Positions 9,670 to 19,116 of a stretch of 64,000 nucleotides of DNA are shown in pieces; position 1 is the stretch's first letter; every line of letters starts with the position of its first letter. Under the pieces are notes generated by a model. That model was not told the origin of the DNA. It saw only the letters and a list, made by a program, of their open reading frames with translations, and made no database searches. The stretch is from the NCBI GenBank assembly GCA_003054655.1, contig QAYZ01000016.1, positions 434,001-498,000 on the forward strand, written 5' to 3'. The translations under genes were made by a program, and so were the position numbers. The stretch is from Spartobacteria bacterium LR76 (GTDB lineage Bacteria; Verrucomicrobiota; Verrucomicrobiia; Chthoniobacterales; Terrimicrobiaceae).

Positions 9670-11832
9670 ATGCTCCGCGCAGGACAATTTGCCCTCATTG
9701 TTACTGCATCGTTCGCGATGCTCGCATCCGCGCTTGCCCAAGACGCGTCGGATCTCTTTTTGCGTGGATACCAGGAGGTCACGGTCGCCAACAGGCTGGA
9801 GAGTGAGGACAAACCGGCCGAGGCGCTGGAGAGGTATCGCACCGCGGCGAAACTTTTCGAAAAAATCGTCAACGACTCTCCGGACTGGCAGCCGATCGTT
9901 ATCGAGTACCGCCTCAAGAAAACCCGAGAGAGCATCAGCCGCCTGGAGACTCAGGTAGGCTCGGCACCCTTGACTACCGACGGCATAGAGGGCCCTTTGC
10001 CATCCGCTGATCGCTCCCTGCCGGAAATTTCCACCCAGCCGCTCACGGTTGTCACGCCTCCGGTCAGCCCGGCTCCCCGGCAGCAGTCTACGGTGAGGAA
10101 CTCGGATTCAAGCCAGTACGACAACAGCGGCTCCGGCAATTCCGTGATGGCCGAATTGCGCAAACTTCGCCGCCAGTTGGCGCAGGTGCAGGAGGAAAAA
10201 GACACCCTCACGGAGCGTCTTCAGAAGAAAGGAGCGGAACTCCAGAGCGCGATGGTCGAGATCGACCGGATCAAGGTGACTGTCGTCGATCTGAAGTCGC
10301 AGCTTGCCCAGGCCACCGGTGCACTGGAGGACGCCACGCGCGACCAGTCCTCCGATGGTGCCGCCAAGAAAAACTACGAAGCTCGCATCGCCCAATACGC
10401 CCAGAAGCTGAGCGAACTGCAGGCTGATAACGAAGTGCTTGCCGAGGAAAACAGCCGCCTGCTCGGGAAGCTCGACCTTGCCTCGAAGTACATTATCACG
10501 AGCGATACGATCCGGGAGGGACTCCTGAAGGAACGTGTCACCCTGGCCGATGCCCGTGATACAGCGCAGGCAAAGCTCAAAAAGATCAAAGACAACGCAG
10601 CCGAACTCGACAAGGTCGCCAGCGAAAACAAGGCGCTGAAGGCTCGAATCGCCGAGCTTGATGGCGGGGCCGCAGGCAAAAAAGCGCTGGAAAAGATCAA
10701 GGTCGAAAAGGCCGAACTCGAAACGAAGCTGGCGGAGTCCGAAAAAAAACTTCAGGAACTCTCGGGAGCGGGAGCGGAGCGCGACAAGACGGTGCTGGCC
10801 CTGCAGAGCGAACTCAACAGCGTCAACGACAAGCTGCTTGAGGCCCAGACCCAGTTGACCAAGAATCAGGATCAGGTTGCCGACCTTCAGAAGCAGCTCG
10901 ATGAGACATCCGGCGACCTGGCCAAGCTGCGCATCAATGGCTCGCCGGGCCGGGAGCAGCAGACGCTCCTGGCAGAGAATGACATCCTGCGCGGGATCAT
11001 CCTTCGTCAGATCAAGGAGCAGACGGCTCGCGATGAAGCCAAGAAGAAGCTCGAGCAGGAAATCGCCACTTTGCAGCTCCAGTCCGGCACCATCACGGAA
11101 CAACTAAGCGTCCTGGGTGCGCCGATCCTGCAGCTTTCTCCCGAAGAGAAATCGGTCTTCAAGGAGCCAGTGGCACTCCTTTCCGAACCGGGCGCACAGG
11201 CCCTGGATGTGACTCTCGCAATTTCAAAGGATGACAATCGCAATGTGGCGGTCACGTCCCAGGGTCCGGAATCTCTGCCGGATACGGCCCGCGAACTCGT
11301 GAAGACGGCCAAGCAGTTCTTCGATGCGAAGAACTACCTCGAAGCCGAAAAGGTCTACCAGCAGATTGTCGACGAAACGCCGGATAACTATTTTGCCCTT
11401 TCCAACCTGGGCGCGGTGCAGATCGAGGCCGGCAAGCTTTCCGCCGCCGAGGTGGCGCTGAAAAAAGCCATCGAGATCAATCCGGGTGACGCTTTTGCTT
11501 ATACCAATCTCGGCATCGCTTACAGCCGCCAGGGCAAGTTTGATGACGCCATCGCCAATTTGAAAAAGGCGCTAAGCATTAACGACTCGGATGCCGTGGC
11601 GCATAATTACATCGGCGTCTGCCTCGGGCAGAAGGACAATCCTGCCGAAGCCGAGAAAGAGTTGCGCCGTGCGATCGAGCTCAAGCCGGAGTATCCCGAC
11701 GCTCATTTCAATCTGGCAGTGCTTTACGCCACGCTTCAGCCGCCCTCGCTGGATCTGGCCAAGATGCATTATAACAAGGCCACCTCCCTCGGCGCTCCTC
11801 CCGATTCCTCTCTCGAGCGCTTGATTCAGTAA
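9670..11832 (+). CDS. Secreted coiled-coil protein with C-terminal TPR repeats
   Basis: A 720-residue exported protein. A signal peptide of about 24 residues (ALIVTASFAMLASALAQ) precedes a TPR-like helical segment (about 30-95), a proline/serine-rich linker (about 100-150), and a long coiled coil (about 155-470) with heptad-rich stretches such as KLRRQLAQVQEEKDTLTERL. The end (about 545-715) is a set of canonical TPRs (AEKVYQQIVDETPDNYFALS, NLGIAYSRQGKFDDAIANLK). It probably acts in the periplasm as a scaffold. It lies 70 bases after the membrane TPR gene, so it may continue the same transcription unit. Function unknown. Confidence 0.82.
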   Translation: MLRAGQFALIVTASFAMLASALAQDASDLFLRGYQEVTVANRLESEDKPAEALERYRTAAKLFEKIVNDSPDWQPIVIEYRLKKTRESISRLETQVGSAPLTTDGIEGPLPSADRSLPEISTQPLTVVTPPVSPAPRQQSTVRNSDSSQYDNSGSGNSVMAELRKLRRQLAQVQEEKDTLTERLQKKGAELQSAMVEIDRIKVTVVDLKSQLAQATGALEDATRDQSSDGAAKKNYEARIAQYAQKLSELQADNEVLAEENSRLLGKLDLASKYIITSDTIREGLLKERVTLADARDTAQAKLKKIKDNAAELDKVASENKALKARIAELDGGAAGKKALEKIKVEKAELETKLAESEKKLQELSGAGAERDKTVLALQSELNSVNDKLLEAQTQLTKNQDQVADLQKQLDETSGDLAKLRINGSPGREQQTLLAENDILRGIILRQIKEQTARDEAKKKLEQEIATLQLQSGTITEQLSVLGAPILQLSPEEKSVFKEPVALLSEPGAQALDVTLAISKDDNRNVAVTSQGPESLPDTARELVKTAKQFFDAKNYLEAEKVYQQIVDETPDNYFALSNLGAVQIEAGKLSAAEVALKKAIEINPGDAFAYTNLGIAYSRQGKFDDAIANLKKALSINDSDAVAHNYIGVCLGQKDNPAEAEKELRRAIELKPEYPDAHFNLAVLYATLQPPSLDLAKMHYNKATSLGAPPDSSLERLIQ

Positions 11833-11900
11833 GTTTTTCCGTATTCATCCGGTCATTGCCAGATGATGCATGTGTGGTAGCCTCAGGAGGTTCTACCCTG

Positions 11901-14279
11901 ATGATTAGCGAAAAACTGCTCAAGTCTTTGCCTGCGAGCGTTGAACGCTTTCTTAATTCGCAGCCTGTTCTCAATGACATTTTTGACGCGATCCCGGTTC
12001 AGATCGTGGTCAAGAGCCTGCGCCCGGAGAATTTTGGCGAGTTTTTGATCTGGAACAAAATGACAGAGGTGCTGCTGGGCATCTCCGCCGAGGAGGCAAT
12101 TGGCCGAACCGACGAGGATTTTTTTCCGTCGGAGCAGGCTGAGGCTTTTCGGCAGAAAGACCGTGAAGTCGCCGCCAATGGAGTCTCCCTGGTGATTCCT
12201 GCCGAGGTGATCCACAGCCGGACAAAAGGGGTTCGGCTTCTGAGAACGACGAAGACACCCATCTATGACGAGGAAGGTGTGTCGGTCGCGCTGCTCGCCG
12301 TCTCCGAGGATATCACCGAGCGGGAGCAGAGCGAGGCGGAGTTGCGCGGCGCAGTCGAATTCCTGGAAAACGTAAACAGCGAGCTCCCGGGGGCGGTCTT
12401 TCAGTTCCGCGTCGATCGCAACGGGCATCCCTCGTTTCCCTACATCAGCACGGGGATACAGGCGATCACGGGAGACTCCTCGGTCGATGTGCTGAGTGGA
12501 GCGGCGAGTTTGTTCGATCGCATCGTTCCCGAGGACGTATCCTCGTTTTTGCAGGCGGTGGAAATCAGTCAGGAACAGCTATCGACCTGTCGGCAGGAGT
12601 ATCGAATCATCACAACTTCCGGAGATTTGAGGTGGGTCTCCTCCAAGAGCTCCCCGACCGCTCAGGAAGACGGGTCGACCATCTGGCACGGATTTCTCAC
12701 GGATATCACCGAGCAAAAGCGAATCCACGAGGCTCTTGAGCGGGGAAAAGAGCGTTTGCGTAATGCTCTGGATGCGATCCAAGCCTGCGTCTGGGAATAC
12801 GATCTCGCCTCCGGTGAGCTGTACTTGAGTCCCGAGTGGAACTCCTTGTTCGGATTTGAGCCGACGACGGAGAGCTTCGGACTCGATATGCTGATTCGCT
12901 GCGTTCACCCGGAGGATGTCGAAAATGTGTCTCTGTGGTTTGCGCGGATACGGGGAGGGGAGTTCCGAGGGCAGATCGAGTTTCGGCATTTGCGTGGCGA
13001 CGGTCAGTTTTCCTGGGTGCGACTGAGCGGCAAGCCGATATGGGCTGCGGATGGCAGGGTCGCGCGTGAAGTCGGCGCGATCGTCGAGTCCTCCGAGCAG
13101 AAGCGCATGGAGCGGCAGTTGATCGAAGCCAAGGAATCTGCCGAGCGCGCCAGCCAGGCCAAGGGCGACTTCCTGGCCATGATGAGCCACGAGATTCGTA
13201 CGCCGCTCAACGCGGTGCTGGGATTTTCCGATCTGCTGGCAGCTACTCCGCTGAACCCTGAGCAAAGCGACTATTTGCAGACCATCCAGGATAGCAGCAG
13301 TGCGTTGCTGGTCGTGCTGAACGATGTCCTGGACTACTCAAAGATCGAATCCGGCAAACTGGATCTCCAGATCATGCCGATCGACATCACGAAAGTCATT
13401 CGATCATCAATCGACATTTTCCGGGCGCAGGCGGCGGCCAAAGGCCTCAAGATTCACGCGAATTTCTCTCCCTACATCCCGCAGTTGGTCCTCTCGGACG
13501 CCGTGCGGCTCAGCCAGATCGTGCATAATCTCCTGAGCAATGCGGTGAAGTTTACGGAGATGGGAGAGATCATGGTCGATCTCTCCGTGGCTGGCCTGCT
13601 GGTCAACGGGGTGGTGCCGGTTCTGCTGCAGGTGAGGGATACGGGCATCGGCATCGACCTCGAGCAACACAAGGGATTGTTTGATCCTTTCTATCAGGCA
13701 GACAGCAGCACCCGTCGCCGGCGCGGAGGCACCGGTCTCGGCCTGGCCATCGTCCGCCGACTGATCAATCTCCTCGATGGAGATATCGAGGTTCAGAGCG
13801 AGGTTGGACGGGGAACGACATTTCTCATTACCCTTCCGCTCCGTATTCCTGATCAGGAGGAGCCATTGACCGAGGAAGAACGCAAGCGGATGAGCATGAA
13901 TCTCTCCGGACTCCTGCGGCGCATCCTTATTGTTGAGGACAACTCAACCAATCGCAGACTCGTCCGGCTGTTCCTGAAGAAACTGGGATACGATGCGGAC
14001 GAGGCGGAGAACGGCTTCGTCGGGGTGAGCATGGCGAGCAGAGTTCACTACGATGTGATCCTCATGGATCTGGAGATGCCGGGTATGGACGGCTATGAAG
14101 CCGCCCAGCAAATCCGGCAGATTTATGGAGCCGAGGGGCCGTATATCGTGGCGCTGACGGCTCATGCCATGCCCGAGTATCGCGAGCGCAGCTTCAAGGC
14201 CGGCATGCAGGCATACCTGAGCAAGCCGGTGAAGAGCGAAGATCTGGCGAAGGTGCTAAGGCAGGCGCTTAAGCGCTAG
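11901..14279 (+). CDS. PAS-domain hybrid sensor histidine kinase/response regulator
   Basis: A 792-residue hybrid kinase without membrane segments, so cytoplasmic. Three PAS-type sensor modules (about 20-150, 155-280, 285-410) carry PAC-like ends (AVSEDITEREQSE, TDITEQKRIHEA). The HisKA H-box SHEIRTPLNAVLGFSDLLA has the phosphoacceptor His430. The ATPase domain shows the N-box HNLLSNAVKFTE and G-boxes DTGIGID and GGTGLGLAIV. A receiver domain follows with IVEDN, phosphoacceptor Asp723 in LMDLEMPGMDGYEA and the lysine in YLSKPVK. The start at 11901 is chosen because AGGAGG lies at 11885-11890, 10 bases upstream. An in-frame ATG at 11856 has no such site. There is no HPt or DNA-binding output domain. 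The 3' end overlaps convergent glk by 11 bases. Confidence 0.93.
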   Translation: MISEKLLKSLPASVERFLNSQPVLNDIFDAIPVQIVVKSLRPENFGEFLIWNKMTEVLLGISAEEAIGRTDEDFFPSEQAEAFRQKDREVAANGVSLVIPAEVIHSRTKGVRLLRTTKTPIYDEEGVSVALLAVSEDITEREQSEAELRGAVEFLENVNSELPGAVFQFRVDRNGHPSFPYISTGIQAITGDSSVDVLSGAASLFDRIVPEDVSSFLQAVEISQEQLSTCRQEYRIITTSGDLRWVSSKSSPTAQEDGSTIWHGFLTDITEQKRIHEALERGKERLRNALDAIQACVWEYDLASGELYLSPEWNSLFGFEPTTESFGLDMLIRCVHPEDVENVSLWFARIRGGEFRGQIEFRHLRGDGQFSWVRLSGKPIWAADGRVAREVGAIVESSEQKRMERQLIEAKESAERASQAKGDFLAMMSHEIRTPLNAVLGFSDLLAATPLNPEQSDYLQTIQDSSSALLVVLNDVLDYSKIESGKLDLQIMPIDITKVIRSSIDIFRAQAAAKGLKIHANFSPYIPQLVLSDAVRLSQIVHNLLSNAVKFTEMGEIMVDLSVAGLLVNGVVPVLLQVRDTGIGIDLEQHKGLFDPFYQADSSTRRRRGGTGLGLAIVRRLINLLDGDIEVQSEVGRGTTFLITLPLRIPDQEEPLTEEERKRMSMNLSGLLRRILIVEDNSTNRRLVRLFLKKLGYDADEAENGFVGVSMASRVHYDVILMDLEMPGMDGYEAAQQIRQIYGAEGPYIVALTAHAMPEYRERSFKAGMQAYLSKPVKSEDLAKVLRQALKR

Positions 14280-15279
14280 CGGCCTTGGCTCCGTCGAGGG
14301 CGTAGCGGGCTGCACCCATGAGGGCTGCGCTGTCATTCAGGATGACTTTGATCGGCATGCTCTGCATCAAGCCGGAGAGGCGTCCTTTGTCATTGAAGGC
14401 ATGGGTGAAGGCCACGCTCTTGATATGCGAGAGCATCTTGGCCGGGATGCCGCCACCGAGATAGACACCGCCCGTAGCCATGGCTTTCAGGGCCATGTTG
14501 CCTGCCTCTGCCCCGAGACAGCCGAGGAAAATCTCGATGGTCTGCACGCACATCGAGCATTCACCGGAGTCGGCATACTTCGAGATGACCATGTTGGGGT
14601 CCTTGGTCTTCATCTCGTGAACGGCGGCCGGGAGTTCCTTGCCGCGGCCCGTGTCGCGAAGGAACTTGTAGATATTCTCGATGCCCATGCCCGAGGCAAT
14701 GCGTTCATAGCTGACATGGCCGTATTGCTTGATGAGATGCTCCAGCAGGGCGACTTCCAGATCGTTGCGCGGGCCGAAATCCGTGTGACCGCCTTCGCAG
14801 GCCCATACGCCGTAGCGCTTCCCATCCCAATATAAACCCGCCTCGCCGAGGCCGGTGCCGGGCGAGACGATGCAGCGGTTGCCCTCGGCGTCGGGAGCGC
14901 CTTCCTGGATGACGGCGAAATCATCAGGATTCAGCTCCGAGATGCCATAGGCGTTGGCGGCGAGATCGTTGAGGATGCTCACGTAGGGAATTTCGAATTC
15001 CTTCGAGATATCCGCCGCGTCGACGCCCCACGAGAGGTTCGTGGGCTTGGCCCGGCCATGCTTCACCGGACCGGGAACGCCGAAGCAGGCGGCAAGCACC
15101 GGGCGTTTCTCCTTGGCGAGAAACTCGCGGATGATCGCATTCAGACCCGGGTAGGAGGCGCTGGGAAAGCGCTCGTTCCGCTCCAAGCTGAGCGAACCGC
15201 CGATGGTCTTGAAGATGGCGAGATTGGATTTCGTTCCGCCGACATCGCCGGCGAGGATGACATAATTACGATCGGGCAT
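14269..15279 (-). CDS. glk: Glucokinase (Glk family)
   Basis: A 336-residue ATP-dependent glucokinase that phosphorylates glucose to glucose 6-phosphate. The N-terminal phosphate-binding motif LAGDVGGTKSN, the substrate segment FGVPGPVKHGRAKPTNLSW, the catalytic-aspartate motif ILNDLAANAYG, and SPGTGLGEAGL followed by EGGHTDFGPR fit the Glk (Pfam 02685-type) family. The zinc cluster of ROK kinases is missing. The gene lies just downstream of zwf on the same strand (27-base gap), so glucose 6-phosphate formation and oxidation are probably co-transcribed. The end overlaps the convergent histidine kinase by 11 bases. Confidence 0.93.
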   Translation of the reverse strand: MPDRNYVILAGDVGGTKSNLAIFKTIGGSLSLERNERFPSASYPGLNAIIREFLAKEKRPVLAACFGVPGPVKHGRAKPTNLSWGVDAADISKEFEIPYVSILNDLAANAYGISELNPDDFAVIQEGAPDAEGNRCIVSPGTGLGEAGLYWDGKRYGVWACEGGHTDFGPRNDLEVALLEHLIKQYGHVSYERIASGMGIENIYKFLRDTGRGKELPAAVHEMKTKDPNMVISKYADSGECSMCVQTIEIFLGCLGAEAGNMALKAMATGGVYLGGGIPAKMLSHIKSVAFTHAFNDKGRLSGLMQSMPIKVILNDSAALMGAARYALDGAKAASA

Positions 15280-15306
15280 GGAGAGACGGGAGGCTGAAAG
15301 ACAGAC

Positions 15307-16842
15307 CTACAGCTTATGCTGAATCTGGTAGTGGTGCCAAGCATGACCCGTTTTCTGGATCAGATGGTCGGCTGCTTCCGGTCCCCATGAGCCTGCTTCG
15401 TAGTTCGGGAAATCGCGAGCGGGCAGGGCATGCCACACGTCGAGGATCGGGTTCACGATGCGCCACGAAGCATCCACGCTGTCGTAGCGGTGGAAGAGCG
15501 TCGGGTCGCCGACCATGCAATCATAGAGCAGGGTTTCGTAACCGGTGGCGGCGGTGTGTTCGCCAAAGTCCGCGTAGGTGAAGTCCAGCGGCACGTTGGT
15601 GATGTTGATATTCGGCCCCGGGCGCTTGGCGTGAATGTCGAGCGTGATGCCTTCGTCGGGCTGCACGTGGATGACCAGGCGGTTTGGGGTGATGTTATTT
15701 TGCACCTCCTGGCCGAAAAGCATGAGCGGGGCACGACGGAAGCCGATGACGATCTGTGTCGTATGGGCGGCGAGGCGCTTGCCCGAGCGGATGTAGAAGG
15801 GAACCTCGGCCCAGCGCCAGTTGTCGACCTCGAGCTTCATGGCGACAAAGGTCTCGGTGTTGGAGTTCGGGTCCACGTCGGGCTCGGTGCGGTAGGCCGG
15901 GACATTTTTGCCGTCGATGATGCCTGCGCCGTACTGGCCGCGCACGGTGTTGGCGAGAACCTCCTCGGGTTCCATCGGGCGGATGGCCTCCAGGACTTTC
16001 ACCTTTTCGTTGCGCACGCTGTCGCCGGAGATGGAACTCGGCGGCTCCATCGCGATAAGCGAGAGGACGGAAAGGATGTGATTCTGCACCATGTCGCGTA
16101 CCACGCCGGAGTGATCGTAGTACCCTCCGCGAAGCTCGACGCCGAGCTGCTCGGCCACGGTGATCTGGACATACTCGATGTAGCGTCGGTTCCAGATCGG
16201 CTCGAAGACCGAGTTGCCGAAACGGAACACCATGATGTTTTGCACCGTCTCTTTGCCGAGATAATGGTCGATGCGGTAAATCTGGCTCTCGTTGATGTGC
16301 TTGGAGAGATCCTCATTCAACGCGCGGGCGCTGGCGAGATCGTGGCCGAAGGGCTTCTCGATGATGACGCGACGCCAGGCATTCGGAGCCTCCGTCGTTA
16401 GGCCGACGCTGTGGAGCTGCTCGACGACCTTGCCAAAGAAAGTCGGGGAGACCGCGAGGTAAAACAGGACGTTTCCTGGCAGGTTCCAGGTTTTCTGAGC
16501 GTCCGAGATCTTGGCGGCAAGGTGCTCAAAGGTTCCCTGCGAATTGAAATCTCCCTGCACGTAGTAGGAGCGGGCGGCGAAGTCGTTCCAGCAGCCGTCT
16601 TCCACCGGACGAGTGGCAAACTCCTTGATGTCCGCCGTGATCTTCTGGCGATAAAGCTCGTCGTTGCCATCTGTCACAGCCACACCGATGACCGCAAAGT
16701 TATCAGGGAGAAGCTTGAGCGCCTTGAGATTGTAGAGGGCGGGGAGGAGCTTGCGCTTGGTGAGATCGCCGGAGGCGCCGAAGATGACGATGGTACAGGC
16801 GTCGCCGGGACGTTCGTGTCCAGTGAGAGGTTGCTGAGACAT
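15307..16842 (-). CDS. zwf: Glucose-6-phosphate 1-dehydrogenase
   Basis: A 511-residue enzyme that oxidises glucose 6-phosphate to 6-phosphogluconolactone with NAD(P)+, the entry to the oxidative pentose phosphate pathway. The coenzyme fold starts IVIFGASGDLTKRKLLPALY. The active-site signature RIDHYLGKETVQNIMVFRF contains the substrate-binding histidine and lysine, and an EKPFGHD motif precedes it. The start at 16842 (MSQQPLTGHERPGDAC) is preferred. A longer frame reaching 16908 would overlap the end of opgG and adds residues unlike the family. It works with glk downstream and with gnd at 32.4 kb. Confidence 0.95.
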   Translation of the reverse strand: MSQQPLTGHERPGDACTIVIFGASGDLTKRKLLPALYNLKALKLLPDNFAVIGVAVTDGNDELYRQKITADIKEFATRPVEDGCWNDFAARSYYVQGDFNSQGTFEHLAAKISDAQKTWNLPGNVLFYLAVSPTFFGKVVEQLHSVGLTTEAPNAWRRVIIEKPFGHDLASARALNEDLSKHINESQIYRIDHYLGKETVQNIMVFRFGNSVFEPIWNRRYIEYVQITVAEQLGVELRGGYYDHSGVVRDMVQNHILSVLSLIAMEPPSSISGDSVRNEKVKVLEAIRPMEPEEVLANTVRGQYGAGIIDGKNVPAYRTEPDVDPNSNTETFVAMKLEVDNWRWAEVPFYIRSGKRLAAHTTQIVIGFRRAPLMLFGQEVQNNITPNRLVIHVQPDEGITLDIHAKRPGPNINITNVPLDFTYADFGEHTAATGYETLLYDCMVGDPTLFHRYDSVDASWRIVNPILDVWHALPARDFPNYEAGSWGPEAADHLIQKTGHAWHHYQIQHKL

Positions 16843-16891
16843 GGCAGGCCTGATTAAGACAGATTCCGGGCCGCGCACAAGGCCGGAACGG

Positions 16892-18487
16892 CTATTCCTG
16901 CGGCACAAATGTGTAGGTCCATTCCTCGCTGTTCCAACCCTTTGGACCCTTTAGGCGATACCTCAGGACGGCATTCATGTTCTCCGAGGGGAACTTTACG
17001 TCTGTATACAGCCGCCATGACTTGCCGTCCGGGTTTCGGTCGACGCTGTGGCTCAGGACTTTGGCATTGTCGACGGTGATGTCCACGCCAGGCACCTCGC
17101 CCTCGGCAAAAGGCGCAGGCGTGTCGCCATTCCAGGCGAAGTCCACCATGACGATGTACTCATCCTTGCGCCCGTAGGAGGACATAATGTAGGTGGCCTT
17201 GACTTGTCCCTCCGTGGACACGCCCGGAGGGTCCTGCGCGGTCGAGGTCAGGCGGTAGCGGATGGTGTGTTTTTCTCCGGCCTTTGGCGTGGTCTTGGGC
17301 ATCCAGTACGCCACGATGTTGTCATGGTATTCATCGGCCGTCGGGATCTGCCAGAGCACGATCGAGCCATCATTCCAATCCCCGATGGGTTCCACCCAGA
17401 GCGAGGGCCGACGGTGGTATATCGCCCGGATGTCGACGGAGCTGGAGTACTCGCGATCCCGCTGGAGCAGGCCGAAGCCCTGCGGGGATTTCGGCAGGGC
17501 AAAGACATCGACGAGGTCCTTGGTTACCGTCTGGAGCGGCCGCCAGATGCGGGTGCCATAGGAGTCGAGAATCAGGAGGCCGTCCGAGTCGTGCACTTCA
17601 GGGCGATAGTCGGGGAATTTGCGGTAGTTGTTTTCACCATACCAGAACATGCTGGTGATCGGCGCGTAGCCGACCCGCCCGGCCTGCTGGCGGAAGAAGA
17701 GCGTCGCCTTGACCTCGGCCTCCGTTGTCCGGGCGAGAGGCTTGATGATGAATTGATATGCCCCGGTAACCGTGGGGCCGTCGAGCAGGGCGTAAACCGT
17801 GATTTCCTTTGCGCCTTCCTCCGGCTCGACCACCCAAAGCTCGCTAAAAGCGGGAAATTCCTCCGGGGCCTTCGGATCGGCGGTATTGATCGCGATGCCA
17901 CGGGCGGACAACCCGAAGACCTGCCCAGGAGACGGGAAGCGAAAATAACTGGCTCCTTGAAACACAACGAGCTCCTCCCAACTGCGCGGGTAGGGGAAGT
18001 CGTAAAGAAGACGCATCCCGGCGAATCCATAGTCGGACGAGACCTTGGGCACCTTGCCGCTGCCTTCGGTGACCTTGAAGAACTGCGACGAGTACGCCAG
18101 CGGCTGGATGGTTCCGTTGCGGCTGACGAGATTGATCTGGATCTTTTCGGGATAGAGGAAGCCCCGGAAGAAGGCCTCGATGCGAAACTTGAGGTTCGTG
18201 TTGTTCCAGATCGCCTTGTCCCGGTCAAAGGCGATGGCGCGATACTCGCTATAGCTCAGCTTCGCCGCAGCGTCGGGGATCTGGCGGTCGAGCGGCTGAA
18301 AGGGACGCATGCTCAGGGCTTGAGCCTGTTTCTCGATCTCCTCAAAGGTGTTGGTTTGGGCGTGTGCGGTGGAGGCGGCAAGGGCGGCAACTGCCCCCAG
18401 GGCGAAAAGGAATCTCACAACGAGGGGACGTTGCGGGGAATCCCTGCGGGAAACAAGGAGATTTGCGGTCGAGTTTTGCTGAGACAA
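16892..18487 (-). CDS. Periplasmic glucan biosynthesis protein OpgG/OpgD (MdoG)
   Basis: A 531-residue exported protein of the OpgG/OpgD family, needed for backbone structure of osmoregulated periplasmic glucans. A signal peptide (VVRFLFALGAVAALAASTAHA) is followed by the family start FEEIEKQAQALSMRPFQPL and the segments YSEYRAIAFDRDKAIWN, FRIEAFFRGFLYPEKIQINL, SSDYGFAGMRLLYDFPYP and VFGLSARGIAINTA. Length matches (about 510-540). The glucosyltransferase OpgH, its usual partner, is not adjacent or elsewhere in the window. zwf follows 49 bases downstream. It cannot be decided here between OpgG and OpgD, so no symbol is given. Confidence 0.9.
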   Translation of the reverse strand: MSQQNSTANLLVSRRDSPQRPLVVRFLFALGAVAALAASTAHAQTNTFEEIEKQAQALSMRPFQPLDRQIPDAAAKLSYSEYRAIAFDRDKAIWNNTNLKFRIEAFFRGFLYPEKIQINLVSRNGTIQPLAYSSQFFKVTEGSGKVPKVSSDYGFAGMRLLYDFPYPRSWEELVVFQGASYFRFPSPGQVFGLSARGIAINTADPKAPEEFPAFSELWVVEPEEGAKEITVYALLDGPTVTGAYQFIIKPLARTTEAEVKATLFFRQQAGRVGYAPITSMFWYGENNYRKFPDYRPEVHDSDGLLILDSYGTRIWRPLQTVTKDLVDVFALPKSPQGFGLLQRDREYSSSVDIRAIYHRRPSLWVEPIGDWNDGSIVLWQIPTADEYHDNIVAYWMPKTTPKAGEKHTIRYRLTSTAQDPPGVSTEGQVKATYIMSSYGRKDEYIVMVDFAWNGDTPAPFAEGEVPGVDITVDNAKVLSHSVDRNPDGKSWRLYTDVKFPSENMNAVLRYRLKGPKGWNSEEWTYTFVPQE

Positions 18488-18558
18488 TCATCAGGGACTG
18501 GGCGGAGCCGCGGAATTCAGGCTCGCTCTCGCCGCTCGCCCCGGCATCTTTGTCTGGC

Positions 18559-19095
18559 ATGAAGATCTACACCCGCACAGGAGACGATGGGACGACGGGC
18601 ATCATCGGCGGCGCGCGCCTCTCCAAGGCCGACCTCCTCATCGAGGTGATCGGCGAGGTGGATGAACTCAATGCCGCGCTCGGCCTCGCCCGCACCTCGG
18701 TCCTCTCGGATACCGCGCGAACACTGCTGCCCCGCCTGCAGGACCTCCTCTTTCAGGTGGCCGCCATGCTGGCCGATCCCAAGGGCGTCTGCGGGATGAC
18801 CATCGGCGAGGAAAGCGTCGCCTGGATGGAGGGCGAGATGGATTGTCTCACCGCCGAGCTGCCTGAGTTGCGAAACTTTGTCCTGCCCGGCGGCAGCGCC
18901 GCAGCCGCGCAGTTGCATTTCAGCCGGACGGTGTGTCGCCGTGCGGAGCGGCGGCTGACCCAACTCACCCTCGATCACGATGTGGCCCCGGTGCTGCTGC
19001 ATCTGATCAACCGCCTCTCGGATCTGCTCTTCACCCTTGCACGGTACGAAAACAAAGTCTCCGGCACGGACGAAATCCTCTGGTCTGCGAAGTAA
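18559..19095 (+). CDS. Cob(I)alamin adenosyltransferase, PduO type
   Basis: A 178-residue ATP:cob(I)alamin adenosyltransferase that makes adenosylcobalamin. The N-terminal ATP-binding signature IYTRTGDDGTTGIIGG and VIGEVDELNAALGLA are typical of the PduO family, as are the FVLPGGSAAAAQLHFSRTVCRRAER segment with its arginines and the terminal LFTLARYEN. The start at 18559 gives the family-standard MKIYTRTGD beginning; the open frame further upstream is non-homologous. tag begins 21 bases downstream on the same strand. No cobalamin riboswitch is apparent upstream, and no B12-dependent enzyme is in the window. Confidence 0.93.
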   Translation: MKIYTRTGDDGTTGIIGGARLSKADLLIEVIGEVDELNAALGLARTSVLSDTARTLLPRLQDLLFQVAAMLADPKGVCGMTIGEESVAWMEGEMDCLTAELPELRNFVLPGGSAAAAQLHFSRTVCRRAERRLTQLTLDHDVAPVLLHLINRLSDLLFTLARYENKVSGTDEILWSAK

Positions 19096-19116
19096 CGTTC
19101 GGGGCAAACTCGGAGC

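Noticed and set aside
18300-18558. Cobalamin riboswitch upstream of the adenosyltransferase
   Set aside because: The region is largely opgG coding sequence and no B12-box-like conserved core could be seen.
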